Below are positions 7,928-19,350 of a stretch of 64,000 bases of DNA, piece by piece. Source of the DNA: Flavobacteriaceae bacterium PS02338. Lineage in GTDB: Bacteria > Bacteroidota > Bacteroidia > Sphingobacteriales > Sphingobacteriaceae. Position 1 is the stretch's first letter; each line of letters opens with the position of its first letter. Made by a program: the position numbers and the translations under genes. The stretch covers positions 1,612,001 to 1,676,000 of the forward strand of contig JASCOD010000001.1 in assembly GCA_029959615.1 (NCBI GenBank), in the 5' to 3' direction. The notes beneath the pieces are model-generated. The model saw only the letters and a program-made list of their open reading frames with translations. It did not search any database and had not been told where the DNA came from.

Positions 7928-9049
7928 TTATATCGATTTTTCCAGTATTCGATATTCTCTATATAACTTTCCTCCAATATTTTCAATTGGACGATTAACC
8001 ATTTCATTATCTTCTAAAGTCCAGCTTGCTTCTGCATATTGAAAATTTCTGGCTTTAAAGGCTTTGATAATTCTGCCGTACAAGCAAGCTTCAATACCCA
8101 TTTTTCTGTATCCATCAATTACACCTAAAAGCATAATGCGAATACCATTTATTTTCTTTTTACCAGTTAGTAATTTGATTAAACCAGTAGGGAAAAGTCT
8201 TCCTCGTTTAATTTTGATTAGTATCTGGTTAATATCTGGAATAGCTAAAGCAAAGGCTACAATTTTACCTTCCTGCTCTGCGATGTAGCAAAAATCAGTA
8301 TCTAAAACCAATTTTAAATCGTTGGCAGTGTAGTCAAATTCTTTGTCGGTCATTGGTACAAAACCTAGGTTTTTATCCCAAGCTTTGTTATAAACCTCTC
8401 TCAATGCAGACGCTTCTTCCTTAAACTTTTTCAAGTTTATTTTTCTGATGATGATGTTGCTTCTTTTCAGTCTGTTTTCCAATCCATCTATCAAACCTAC
8501 AGATCTATCATCGTAATTGCCGGCAGTATATCTGTAAGCTCTTAAATCTACTTTTTTGGTAAAACCGAAATCCTCCAATAAGTCTAGATAATAAGGTGCG
8601 TTATAAGGCATCATCGCCACTGGCGGACCATCAAAACCTGTAATTAGCAAGCCGCAAATATCATTGGTAGAGAAATTTACCGGCCCCATTACCGAAGTTT
8701 GTCCGTTTTCTTTTAACCAATTTTGTGCAGCATTTAGCAATAAGCTACTAACCGCTTTATCATTAATGGTGTCAAAAAAACCAAAAAAGCCTTCCGTTAC
8801 ATTTTTTGTAGCGTTATGATTTCCGTTGATAATTGCAGCAACTCTGCCAACTATTTTCTCGCCTTCAACAGCTAAAAACAACTGCATTTTGGCGTGATCG
8901 TGAAAAGGGTGTTTGCCTGGTGTTAACATATCACGTTGTGCGATATGTAATTCGGGTACGTAGAAAGGGTCGTTTTTGTAAAGCTCGTGAGGAAAATCAA
9001 TGAATTTCGCCAATAGCTTTTTGTCTGATACAGCTACAATTTGTGCCAT
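7928..9049 (-). CDS. GNAT-fold acyltransferase, probable bacterial ceramide synthase (bCerS)
   Basis: This 373-residue protein has no signal peptide. The N-terminal part contains FPHELYKNDPFYVPELHIAQ followed by a region like GNAT N-acyltransferases (QLFLAVEGEKIVGRVAAIIN). A second GNAT-like stretch is CYIAEQEGKIVAFALAIPDI, followed by LLGVIDGYRKMGIEACLYGR. Such proteins are often annotated only as hypothetical or N-acetyltransferase, yet occur beside serine palmitoyltransferase. The Caulobacter ceramide synthase belongs to the same broad fold and would N-acylate 3-ketosphinganine using acyl-CoA or acyl-ACP. The gene lies 2 bases after serine palmitoyltransferase and 5 before the reductase, so the three form one transcription unit. 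The ceramide synthase call is an inference from fold plus context. Confidence 0.78.
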   Translation of the reverse strand: MAQIVAVSDKKLLAKFIDFPHELYKNDPFYVPELHIAQRDMLTPGKHPFHDHAKMQLFLAVEGEKIVGRVAAIINGNHNATKNVTEGFFGFFDTINDKAVSSLLLNAAQNWLKENGQTSVMGPVNFSTNDICGLLITGFDGPPVAMMPYNAPYYLDLLEDFGFTKKVDLRAYRYTAGNYDDRSVGLIDGLENRLKRSNIIIRKINLKKFKEEASALREVYNKAWDKNLGFVPMTDKEFDYTANDLKLVLDTDFCYIAEQEGKIVAFALAIPDINQILIKIKRGRLFPTGLIKLLTGKKKINGIRIMLLGVIDGYRKMGIEACLYGRIIKAFKARNFQYAEASWTLEDNEMVNRPIENIGGKLYREYRILEKSI

Positions 9050-9051
9050 TT

Positions 9052-10667
<1,616 letters not shown>

Positions 10668-11489
10668 TTATTTGACTATATAATCTCTGGTAACGACCTC
10701 CGATAGTCTAAAATAACCCAAAGCGTAATTTTTTGCGTCTGTTTGATTGACAATATTTCCCCTAACTTTTGCTGGTGTTGCTGGAAATGGGCCTGTGTCA
10801 TCACCGGAAGCTAGTAGTGTTTTTCCGAAAAAATCAAAAAACCTTTTTGAAATACCGTATAGCTTGATGTTTAGGGGCGCTCCAGCTTTAAGGTCCTCAT
10901 GAGAGTAAAATTGGAACATCATTTTGCCTTGATACATTTCGTCAGATTCTAGCGAATATTCTGTAAATGCCACATGGGTAGACGTGATGCCCGCCATATA
11001 ATAGTTGTCTTTTGTACCGTCATCCTGGTAAAAGAATTGGATTTCCATTTCATCTCCAGTCATACCACCTGTTGCAGTTTGGGTGATGTTGCTTTCAATT
11101 TGGGGTACGCCAATTAAAGTTTCAACTGCGGTGTAAGTGGAGCCATTTAGCTTTACTGTTAAGGTGTAAGTGTCACCAATTACAGGGACAAAGTTGCTGC
11201 AAACATATTCGCCAGCTTTAGTGCTTGCAACAAAGTTGAAAACCGTATTTGCAGTGTTGGTAATGAAAATCGTTGCTCCAGAAACTGTTGGAAACGCTGG
11301 GTTGTAATAATCTGTAGTAGTAGAAAGTCTGATTTTCTGCTCGTTTCCTGTAGTGCCTTTTGTCCAATCAATAGATGCATCGATAACCAGTTTTGGTTCG
11401 GCTGTTTGTAAGTCTACATCAATTGTTTTCTCACAGCTTATTAAAGATGCGCAAAAGCTTAGTATTAAAAATCTTATCAGTATTTTCAT
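10668..11489 (-). CDS. DUF4249 domain lipoprotein
   Basis: The protein has 273 residues with a lipoprotein signal peptide (LSFCASLISC, Cys19 as the lipidated residue) followed by EKTIDVDLQTAEPKLVIDAS, which is typical of DUF4249. The rest is beta-rich, with an Ig-like segment (YTLTVKLNGSTYTAVETLIG). DUF4249 lipoproteins of Bacteroidetes are usually encoded directly after a TonB-dependent receptor and are thought to act as its surface partner. Here the receptor's restored stop at 11520 would leave only 30 bases to this start, so the pair is an operon. The substrate is unknown. Confidence 0.85.
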   Translation of the reverse strand: MKILIRFLILSFCASLISCEKTIDVDLQTAEPKLVIDASIDWTKGTTGNEQKIRLSTTTDYYNPAFPTVSGATIFITNTANTVFNFVASTKAGEYVCSNFVPVIGDTYTLTVKLNGSTYTAVETLIGVPQIESNITQTATGGMTGDEMEIQFFYQDDGTKDNYYMAGITSTHVAFTEYSLESDEMYQGKMMFQFYSHEDLKAGAPLNIKLYGISKRFFDFFGKTLLASGDDTGPFPATPAKVRGNIVNQTDAKNYALGYFRLSEVVTRDYIVK

Positions 11490-11519
11490 CTGTTTGTTTA
11501 TGTTTTTAATAATTTAAAT

Positions 11520-13923
11520 CTAGAATTTGAAGTTGTAGGTTACGCCTGGAACGATACCGAATATTGACATTTTTTTAGCTTCGCTTAAGCCTGTAGTAGT
11601 GTTTTGTCCAAAGGTGAAAGGCTGCTGCATTGGCTCTGTTGTAAACGTTGTAAATGCTGAAAACCCATTCGCCCTGCCAACCTTGATTTTTATTGGGCTT
11701 GCGTTTGTAAGTGGCTGATAAATCTAGGTGATGGTAGGGAGAAAGTGAGTTTTCGTTACGCAGACCGTAGTTGGCTACAGTTATGCCATGGTATTGGTAT
11801 TTTCCATTCGGAAATGTTGCTGCTCTACCAGATTGGTAAGTGAAAGTTCCGCCGAAGCTCCATTTATTGCTAAGATCGTAAGCCGCGTTGATAGAGAAAT
11901 TATGCCTTTTGTCATAGTTGGCACGATACCACTCGCCATCATTAATGCCTGGTTCTTCAGCTGTTCTTCCTGGGGTACGTTGTTCTGCTTTAGAAAGCGT
12001 GTACGAAATCCATCCGTTTAATTTGCCTGTGCTTTTCTTTAGCATCAACTCCAAACCATACGAACGGGCTTCTCCATTTAAAAGCACTTGTTCTATGTTT
12101 TTGTGTGCAATTAGTTGTGCGCCATCTATAAAATCAACTTTGTTTTTTACTTTTTTATAAAAGGTTTCTACTTCTAAAGAGTAATCGCCCTCTTTAAAAT
12201 TATGGAAATAACCCAAGGCCACTTGGTCTAAAATCTCTGGCTTCAAAAACTGGTCGCTAGGTGCCCAAATATCCAACGGAGAAACCGATGCCGTATTAGA
12301 AATTAGGTGAACATACTGGCTCATGCGGTTGTAGCTTGCTTTAACAGATTGGTTGTTGCTTAGCGAATAGGCAACTGCAAAGCGAGGTTCTAGGTTTCCG
12401 AAACTTGCAATCTTCTTGTTTTTGGCGTAATCGACAGTGCCTGTTGGTACAGCCTCCTCGTAAATTTGTAATTCTTTGTTAAAAATTACTGCTTGGTTGT
12501 TGGCATAGGTGTTTACAGTTTGTTGCCCCAAACGTTGGAAATTGCTATAGCGTAAACCATAGCTTAAAGATATTTTGTCTGATAGCTTTTGCTCTGCACT
12601 GGCATAAATGGCGTTTTCAAAAGCGTTCTTTTTTGCAATTTGGTCTGGATTTAATGTCGAATTTTCATCGAATGGCTTAATTGTGCCTGGGTTAAACTGA
12701 TAATAAATAGAATTTGCGCCGTAACTTAAAGTGAGTTTGTTAGAGGCATAGTGTCTTACATCGTATTTGAAATTATAGTTTTTAATGTCAGACACCCAAT
12801 CGATACCCACCATTTTTAACTTTAGCCCGTAATTATAGTTGCTGTAAATTGCCGAGGCGTTGGAGAAAATTTTATCAGAAAAGATGTGGTTCCAACGTAG
12901 GTTGAAGAGCTTGTTTCCGTAGGTATTCACAAAAACATTATTCATGTTGAAGTTATCATTGCCGAAATAGCCAGAAGCGTAGATGTTGTTTTTATCGTTT
13001 AAATGGTAGTTGAGCTTGGCATTCAAATCATAGAAGTAAGCGGAGTTAGGTTCGTTTGCTAGTTTTAAAAGTAGATGGGCGTAAGAGCCTCTGCCAGCAA
13101 CTACAAAAGAACTTTTTTCTTTTACAATTGGACCTTCTACCAATAATCGACTGGAAAGCACACCCAAGCCGCCGTTCACATGAAACTCTTTGTTGCTTCC
13201 TTCTTTCTGATAAATGTCTAAAACTGACGATATACGACCGCCAAAATTAGCAGGAATACCGCCTTTGTACAGTTTTAAATCTTTGATTACGTCAGAATTG
13301 AAGACAGAGAAAAACCCAAATAGGTGCGAGGTGTTGTAAACAACGGCTTCATCTAACAAAACCAAGTTCCCGTCAACAGAACCGCCTCTCACGTTAAAGC
13401 CAGTAGCACCTTCTTGCGCATTGGTCACCCCCGGTAATTGTAATATTGATTTTAGTACATCTACTTCACCCATCATTGGTGGCATTTTTCTAATGGTAGT
13501 AATAGAAAGTTTGTTAATGCTCATCTCTGGTTTGCTGATGTTGATTTTGTTGGGATTTGATTTAATCACCACCCCGTCCAGCATCTTACTGTTTTCTGCC
13601 ATCACAAAATTTCTTTTGGTGTTTTGGGTTAGTGAAATTTTTTCTTCCACGTTATCAAAACCCATGTAGCTAATTACTACAGTGTAATTTCCCTTTGGTA
13701 GGGTAATGGAGTAGAAGCCGTAAGTGTTGGTAGCGACAGCAATTTTCGCTTCGAGTATTTGTATGCTTACACCAATAAGCGTTTCGTTGTTCAACTTATT
13801 GGCGATGGTTCCGCTAAGGGTAACTTTCTGCTTTGATGTTTCGCTTGGCGTGGCTTCTTGCGCATGTACACTAGATAAAAGCCCGAGAAATAAGAGGAGG
13901 CAAACATTGATTTTGTAGCTCAT
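11520..13923 (-). CDS. TonB-dependent receptor with carboxypeptidase-like N-domain; C-terminal frameshift
   Basis: The uninterrupted frame runs 13923 to 11575 (782 residues). It has a signal peptide (LGLLSSVHAQ), a carboxypeptidase regulatory-like domain (about 33-115), a plug domain (GATGFNVRGGSVDGNLVLLD) and a beta-barrel. The last 20 residues (AFHLWTKHYYRLKRS) do not look like a barrel end. Removing one base from the T-triplet on the minus strand at 11617-11619 gives ...AAAFTFGQNTTTGLSEAKKM..., then SIFGIVPGVTYNFKF and TAG at 11522-11520, a normal aromatic C-terminal strand and an 800-residue protein. So this is either a true frameshift (barrel probably defective) or a one-base sequence error. 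DUF4249 follows; divergent LytS/LytTR genes lie upstream. Confidence 0.85.
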
Positions 13924-14279
13924 TTGAAAATTTTGATGTTGTTCAATTGAGAGCTAAGCTATATTTTTAAGGTATTGTCATTTTTCGATTTATACCAAAG
14001 GGATTGGTTTTTATATCAAAATGCGTTTAGTGACTACTAAAATTTTAAAAGTAGTGCTCGCCCAAATTACATGACGTGAAAAGTTTTATATTTATCTGAA
14101 AAGATGATTTACTTTCATGACAAACTATTTTTGCTATTAATCATTTTTAATGAAATGTGCACTTCTGTGGCTACTAATTCCTATATTTTACTTTCGTATA
14201 AAAACAATGTGCTTTTGTATAAAATACAAGCTGTAGGCTGTTTATTGATTTACATTTGTTCGAAAAAATATTTTCGCTT
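13924..14279. promoter_or_regulatory. Divergent intergenic region between TonB receptor and LytS-type kinase
   Basis: This 356-base region separates the minus-strand TonB receptor from the plus-strand kinase. TACATTTG at 14251-14258 is a good -7 element for the kinase, placing transcription start near 14264 and favouring ATG 14280 over the upstream TTG at 14256. No convincing element was found for the receptor. It is the natural place to look for a LytTR operator. Confidence 0.45.
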
Positions 14280-15326
14280 ATGAGTAAAACTTTACATAGA
14301 AAGTCAATCGACCAGAACTTGATGCTCCAATTTATTATCTCCAAGAAATACAGATGGCATCGACATTTGTTAATGATTAGTTTTAGCATTTTCGTTTTGT
14401 ATCAAAGTAATCCAGAATATACAGAGCCAACTGAAACGTACAGTCGTACAGTCACTTTTTTTCAGGTATTATTGCTGGCCTACCTTAACATGTATTATTG
14501 GGTGCCTAAATTTTTGTTCAGAAATAAATATGCCATTTATGGTTTATTGATATTCTCTTATATTATTTTTTGGACATCAACACATGCAGTAACTAGTCAT
14601 TTTTTTAAGCCAAATTTATTGCCTCATCAAAATGATGAGATTAATTTTATACCATTGTCGTTTATTATCTTGGTGCTAACTATCGCCTCTGCAGCAGTTA
14701 AATTGTTTCAACAATGGATAGCAGATACACAGTTAATAAATGATTTAGAAAAAGCCAATACAAATGCCGAATTAGAACAGTTGAAGAATCAAATCAATCC
14801 ACACTTTCTGTTCAATATGCTAAACAACGCGAATGTACTGACTAAAAAAGATCCTGAAAAGGCATCTCAAGTATTAATGAAGTTGAGTGACTTACTGCGA
14901 TACCAATTATATGATAGCGCAAGAGACCAAGTTTTACTAACTTCGGATATCCATTTTTTGGAAGACTTCTTAAACTTAGAAAAGGTTCGTCGGGATAGTT
15001 TCGACTTTGTAGTCTCGAAAGAGGGAAATTTGAGTGGTGTGCAAATTCCCCCTCTGTTATTTATATCTTTTGTAGAAAATGCAGTAAAACATAACAATGA
15101 TGCAGCAAAGTCATCTTATGTAAATTTGTTTTTTGATGTTAGCGGTGATGAACTTTTCTTCAAATGCATCAACTCAAAACCAAATACAAAAGCTGTAAAT
15201 GCCAATGGTGGGTTAGGACTGGCAAATATAAAACGTAGATTAGAATTGCTTTTTCCGCAAGCGCACCAGTTAGAAATTGAGGATAAACCAGAAACTTATA
15301 GCATTACATTAACTTTGAAGCTATGA
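14280..15326 (+). CDS. LytS-type sensor histidine kinase
   Basis: From ATG 14280 the protein has 348 residues. The N-terminal half holds about four membrane helices (MISFSIFVLY, VLLLAYLNMYYWV, AIYGLLIFSYIIFW, IPLSFIILVLTIASAAV) and no obvious extracellular sensor. A coiled segment leads to the His_kinase domain with QINPHFLFNMLN, phospho-acceptor H175, and an ATP-binding region (FISFVENAVKHNN, GGLGLANIKRRLELLFP). An in-frame TTG at 14256 overlaps the putative -7 element, so ATG 14280 is preferred. It overlaps the response regulator by four bases (ATGA), and the two form a LytS/LytT pair. The divergent TonB receptor and DUF4249 genes are plausible targets. Confidence 0.92.
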   Translation: MSKTLHRKSIDQNLMLQFIISKKYRWHRHLLMISFSIFVLYQSNPEYTEPTETYSRTVTFFQVLLLAYLNMYYWVPKFLFRNKYAIYGLLIFSYIIFWTSTHAVTSHFFKPNLLPHQNDEINFIPLSFIILVLTIASAAVKLFQQWIADTQLINDLEKANTNAELEQLKNQINPHFLFNMLNNANVLTKKDPEKASQVLMKLSDLLRYQLYDSARDQVLLTSDIHFLEDFLNLEKVRRDSFDFVVSKEGNLSGVQIPPLLFISFVENAVKHNNDAAKSSYVNLFFDVSGDELFFKCINSKPNTKAVNANGGLGLANIKRRLELLFPQAHQLEIEDKPETYSITLTLKL

Positions 15327-16045
15327 ACTGTATTATTGTAGACGATGAACCTTTGGCAAGAGAAGCCATCGCAATGCTGATTGACCAAACAGGGAATTTG
15401 AACTTAACTGGGTCTTTCAACAATCCTGATGCTGCTTCAAAGTTTTTAGCAAACAACGCCGTCGATTTAGTTTTTCTCGATATACAAATGCCGGGGACTA
15501 ACGGGATTGAATTTGCAAGAACTATTCCTAAAGAAACTTTTGTTGTTTTTACCACGGCTTTTTCTGAGTTTGCTACTGATAGTTACGAAGTTGATGCGAT
15601 TGATTATCTGATAAAGCCCGTAAGGTTAGAACGGTTTCAAAAGGCAGTAGAAAAGGTTCAGACTTATTACAAATTGTTTGCCGCAGATTACACAGGTAAT
15701 AACATTGAAAACATTACCGACGATTACTTTTTTGTAAAAGCGGATAGAAAGATATTTAAGGTGTATTTCGATCATATTCTTTTTATAGAAGGTTTAAAGG
15801 ATTATGTGGTAGTGCATACCGATACCCAAAAAGTAATTACGGCAATGAATATTAAAACCATTCACGATCAGTTGCCAAAAAATATGTTTGTTAGGGTAAG
15901 CAAATCTTACATCATCAACGCAAAGCATATTGAATCTGTAGATAATAACACGGTTTACATTGGTAAAAATGAAATTCCCATTGGGAACATTTACAGAGAT
16001 TTCTTTTTTAATGAATTTGTAACCAAAAAGATTTTGAGCAGGTAG
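15323..16045 (+). CDS. LytTR family response regulator
   Basis: The 240-residue protein has a receiver domain with acidic pair D7/D8, phospho-acceptor D53 in VFLDIQMPG and conserved K98 in DYLIKP. A C-terminal LytTR DNA-binding domain covers about residues 130-237 (FVKADRKIFKVYFDHILFIE, then VVHTDTQKVITAMNIK and FVRVSKSYIIN). It is translationally coupled to the upstream kinase by an ATGA overlap. LytTR regulators bind direct repeats upstream of their targets; the nearest candidate target is the divergent TonB receptor operon, which is inference. Confidence 0.95.
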   Translation: MNCIIVDDEPLAREAIAMLIDQTGNLNLTGSFNNPDAASKFLANNAVDLVFLDIQMPGTNGIEFARTIPKETFVVFTTAFSEFATDSYEVDAIDYLIKPVRLERFQKAVEKVQTYYKLFAADYTGNNIENITDDYFFVKADRKIFKVYFDHILFIEGLKDYVVVHTDTQKVITAMNIKTIHDQLPKNMFVRVSKSYIINAKHIESVDNNTVYIGKNEIPIGNIYRDFFFNEFVTKKILSR

Positions 16046-16188
16046 ATCGGGTTGCCCCGTTTAACTTGTTAAAGCGGTGTCATTAAACCAGATAAAATAG
16101 AATTTAATTATTTTTTTCAATTTGGTTAACGACCTTTGCGCCATATGCATTACAATATATTTAATCTTTTAATAGTTGGTTCCCTGAT

Positions 16189-17085
16189 ATGAATAGCATA
16201 GTAGAGCAGCGATGCATGGAAAAGGATTTGGTAAACGGTGGCAAAATGAATGTGCTCACTAGTGCTGAAATAAGGCCTTTAATGATATTCAACGAACCTT
16301 TCAGGTCAAATTCTTTCGCAGTTATTGTAGTGCAAAAAGGTTCATTTGTGTTTCAGAATAATTTCGTAAAAAACACCATGAACGCCAAAGATGTGTATTT
16401 AGTTACACCGGGTAGTTTGTGCGAATTGCACGAGATGTCTGATGATTTGGAGTTCATTAGCATGGGTTTCAAGAAGGAATATCTTAAAGAACAAGGTGTA
16501 TTTTTAAATGGAGCTGAAATTGTACATCTTTTCTCTTCAGATTTGGTACATAAATTCTCGCTAAATGATGAAGAATTTGAGGAAATGGTGTTTTCGCTTC
16601 GTTCGTTGAAAAGAAAAATTAACCTTCCTGCCAGCACACCACATTTCAGGGATGTGATTCGTCATAGTTTTATATCGGTACTTTACGAAGTATTAATTGT
16701 TTATAGCAAATACCGTGTTTTTATTCCGGTAAAGCTAAATAGGCAAGAAGAGCTAACTACCAATTTCTTGAACTTGTTAAGTGATAACTTCAGGGAAGAA
16801 AAGCGTGTGCAACATTATGCCAAGGAGCTTTTTGTTACTTCAAGGCACTTGTCGCAGGTAGTGAAACAAGTAACAGGAAAAACAGCTGGAGAAATTATTG
16901 ATGAAATGGTGATTAATGAAGCCAAGGTACTGCTTTCTTCGCATGTAATGAATGTGTCACAAGTAGCAGACGAGTTGAGGTTTAGTGATCAGTCGTTTTT
17001 TGGGAAGTTCTTTAAAAAGTATACGGGTATTTCGCCATCCATTTACCGGTCTAATAGTACTGTTGCGATTAACCCTCCGTTCTAG
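16189..17085 (+). CDS. AraC family transcriptional regulator
   Basis: The protein has 298 residues. The N-terminal part (about 20-170) is a cupin-like sensing region of the type seen in Bacteroidetes AraC proteins (FAVIVVQKGSFVFQNN, VYLVTPGSLCELHEM). The C-terminal HTH_18 region (about 195-290) has two helix-turn-helix units, HYAKELFVTSRHLSQVVKQV and VSQVADELRFSDQSFFGKFF, ending with FKKYTGISPSIYR, the usual AraC ending. It lies 143 bases after the response regulator and has no obvious operon partner, so its target and ligand are unknown. A second possible start is Met20 (16246). Confidence 0.93.
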   Translation: MNSIVEQRCMEKDLVNGGKMNVLTSAEIRPLMIFNEPFRSNSFAVIVVQKGSFVFQNNFVKNTMNAKDVYLVTPGSLCELHEMSDDLEFISMGFKKEYLKEQGVFLNGAEIVHLFSSDLVHKFSLNDEEFEEMVFSLRSLKRKINLPASTPHFRDVIRHSFISVLYEVLIVYSKYRVFIPVKLNRQEELTTNFLNLLSDNFREEKRVQHYAKELFVTSRHLSQVVKQVTGKTAGEIIDEMVINEAKVLLSSHVMNVSQVADELRFSDQSFFGKFFKKYTGISPSIYRSNSTVAINPPF

Positions 17086-17236
17086 TCAGGAAATTTTGTT
17101 TTATGCTGAGGTGTTTTTTCAGAATAATGATATAATTAGGTTGGGAAAAACAAAAAAATGAAAATGTTTTGTGGTTTAATTGTGCAAATGGTGTTAAAAC
17201 TTGAATATAATTGCGTAATATTTTGATTTTAAGCAC

Positions 17237-17244
17237 TAAATTTG
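17237..17244 (+). promoter_or_regulatory. -7 promoter element (TAAATTTG) for the OsmC gene
   Basis: TAAATTTG matches the Bacteroidetes TAnnTTTG -7 consensus and lies 15 bases before the OsmC ATG, giving a leader of about ten bases. A -33 TTG is present but at a poorer spacing (23 bases). Confidence 0.5.
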
Positions 17245-17259
17245 TGAAAATTCTAAAGT

Positions 17260-17664
17260 ATGGCAACGTCAAAAATCACTTATAACGGAGATTTAAGAAC
17301 AACTTCTGTACATCTTAAATCGGGTGAGAAAATCATTACTGATGCCCCGATCGATAATCAGGGAAAAGGGGAGGCGTTTTCACCAACAGATTTATTGGCA
17401 ACATCATTAGGTAATTGCATGCTAACAATCATTGGAATCACAGCAAGAAGCCATGGTTTTAATATAGACGGGACGACAGCAGAAATTACAAAAGTAATGG
17501 CTGAAAATCCTCGTCGGGTAAGTGAGATTTATGTAAATCTTCAATTCCCAGCAAACAATTACTCCGAAAAAGAAAGGGCAATTATCGAAAGATCTGCCAA
17601 GACTTGCCCGGTAGCCTATAGCTTGCACCCGGATATTAAGCAAGAAATAGCTTTTTATTATTGA
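17260..17664 (+). CDS. OsmC family protein (peroxide-reducing stress protein)
   Basis: This 134-residue protein has the two conserved OsmC cysteines: C53 in ATSLGNCMLTI and C116 in SAKTCPVAYSL, which form the peroxidatic pair in organic hydroperoxide reductases. The PTDLLATSLGNC motif is diagnostic of the YhfA/OsmC-like branch. It is predicted cytosolic and would detoxify organic hydroperoxides with a thiol donor. It stands alone between AraC and Mqo genes, with a -7 promoter element 15 bases upstream. Confidence 0.9.
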   Translation: MATSKITYNGDLRTTSVHLKSGEKIITDAPIDNQGKGEAFSPTDLLATSLGNCMLTIIGITARSHGFNIDGTTAEITKVMAENPRRVSEIYVNLQFPANNYSEKERAIIERSAKTCPVAYSLHPDIKQEIAFYY

Positions 17665-17673
17665 GTTTTATAG

Positions 17674-17693
17674 CCCCTGATCTTAAGCTGGGG
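17674..17693 (+). terminator. Possible weak terminator after OsmC gene
   Basis: CCCC and GGGG enclose a 12-base loop and are followed by ATTTTATATTT. The stem is short, so the call is tentative. It lies between the OsmC stop and the Mqo start. Confidence 0.35.
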
Positions 17694-17715
17694 ATTTTAT
17701 ATTTGGTTTTATAAA

Positions 17716-19233
17716 ATGAGTAGAAAAAAAAAGACGGTTGTTGAAACCGACGCAGATGTTATTTTAATAGGGGCTGGCATCATGAGCGCAACGCTCGGCG
17801 TACTGCTCAAAGAGCTTAATCCTGATTTAAGTATAGAAATTTACGAGCGTTTGGATGTTGCCGCAGCAGAAAGTTCCGATGCATGGAACAATGCGGGTAC
17901 TGGCCACTCTGCATTTTGTGAGTTAAATTACACGCCACAGAAAGCGAATGGTACTGTTGATGTGAAAAAGGCAATTTCTATTGCCGAATCTTTCGAGGTT
18001 TCAAAGCAGTTCTGGACTTACCTTTTAGATAAAGGAATTTTAAAAGATCCATGCTCGTTCATCAGAAATATTCCTCACTTAAGTTTTGTATGGGGCAAGA
18101 AGAATGTAGATTATCTTAAGACCCGTTACACCAACCTTAAATCTTGCAACTTATTTAATGAGATGCAATACAGCGAAAACCCAACTGAAATCAATGATTG
18201 GATTCCGCTTATTATGGAGGGGAGGGACGAAAAGGAACCTATTGCTGCGACTAAGGTTGATTTAGGAACCGATGTGAATTTCGGTTCTTTAACCCGTGAA
18301 ATGTTCAGCTATCTGGCTAAGCAAGATAAGGTGGCACTTCATTTCCATCATGAAATTCGTGATTTAAATAAAAGAGATGACGGTAGTTGGGAAATTAAGG
18401 TTAAAAACTTAGATAGTGGCAAAAGGAAAAAACGTTTGGCTAAATTCGTATTTATCGGAGCTGGCGGCGGTTCTTTATTGTTGTTAGAGAAGGCAAATAT
18501 CAAGGAAGGTAAAGGCTTTGGTGGTTTCCCCGTAAGCGGGCAATGGCTAAAATGTACCAATGAAGAAGTAATTGCTCGTCACCATGCTAAAGTGTACGGG
18601 AAAGCTGCTGTAGGGGCTCCCCCAATGTCGGTGCCGCATTTAGATACTAGAATTATCAATGGTAAGCAAGCTTTGCTATTTGGACCATATGCTGGGTTTT
18701 CCACTAAGTTTTTAAAGAACGGCTCTTACTTCGATTTAGCTGCATCTATTAAACTAAGTAATATCCGTCCAATGATTTCTGCCGGATTGAAGAGCATTGA
18801 TTTAACGAAATACCTAATTGAGCAGGTTCGTCAATCTCCGGAAGATAGATTTGCAGCCTTGAAAGAATATATGCCAAATGCAAATATCAAAGATTGGGAG
18901 TTGGAGGTTGCTGGTCAGCGTGTACAAGTAATTAAAAAGAAGCCAAGCGGTGGTGGTATTTTAGAGTTTGGTACCGAAGTAGTGAGTGCCGCAGACGGTT
19001 CTATTGCGGCATTATTAGGTGCTTCTCCTGGAGCTTCAACCGCAGTTTCAATTATGATCGAGTTGATGAACAGGTGCTTCAAAAAGCAAATGCAAACTGC
19101 AGATTGGCAAAGTAAAATTAGAGAGATGATTCCTAGCTTCGGACAAAAACTGGCAGAGGATGATGAGCTATGTCAAGAAACTCGTCAACGTACATCGGCT
19201 GCGCTAAAATTAAGTGAAACAGTAGTGGCGTAA
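17716..19233 (+). CDS. mqo: Malate:quinone oxidoreductase
   Basis: The 505-residue FAD enzyme oxidises malate to oxaloacetate and passes electrons to quinone at the inner membrane. The FAD-binding motif is near the N-terminus (ADVILIGAGIMSATLGVLLK), followed by the family sequences ERLDVAAAESSDAWNNAGTG and HSAFCELNYTPQ. GPYAGFSTKFLKNGS and the C-terminal AADGSIAALLGASPGAST are also characteristic. Length is normal for Mqo. It is a single gene ending in a strong terminator at 19252-19284. Confidence 0.97.
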   Translation: MSRKKKTVVETDADVILIGAGIMSATLGVLLKELNPDLSIEIYERLDVAAAESSDAWNNAGTGHSAFCELNYTPQKANGTVDVKKAISIAESFEVSKQFWTYLLDKGILKDPCSFIRNIPHLSFVWGKKNVDYLKTRYTNLKSCNLFNEMQYSENPTEINDWIPLIMEGRDEKEPIAATKVDLGTDVNFGSLTREMFSYLAKQDKVALHFHHEIRDLNKRDDGSWEIKVKNLDSGKRKKRLAKFVFIGAGGGSLLLLEKANIKEGKGFGGFPVSGQWLKCTNEEVIARHHAKVYGKAAVGAPPMSVPHLDTRIINGKQALLFGPYAGFSTKFLKNGSYFDLAASIKLSNIRPMISAGLKSIDLTKYLIEQVRQSPEDRFAALKEYMPNANIKDWELEVAGQRVQVIKKKPSGGGILEFGTEVVSAADGSIAALLGASPGASTAVSIMIELMNRCFKKQMQTADWQSKIREMIPSFGQKLAEDDELCQETRQRTSAALKLSETVVA

Positions 19234-19251
19234 TATTATGCTATATAAAAG

Positions 19252-19284
19252 AAAAGCTCCGAAGTGTAAATTTCGGAGCTTTTT
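19252..19284 (+). terminator. Rho-independent terminator of mqo
   Basis: A perfect 12-base stem (AAAAGCTCCGAA with TTCGGAGCTTTT), an 8-base loop and a short T tract follow the mqo stop by about 18 bases. It faces minus-strand genes and may work in both directions. Confidence 0.9.
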
Positions 19285-19350
19285 ATTTTGGATCAACTAT
19301 TAAGGTATTAAGAACAGTAAGACTTCTTAATGACCTCAAGGTTAGGAAAA

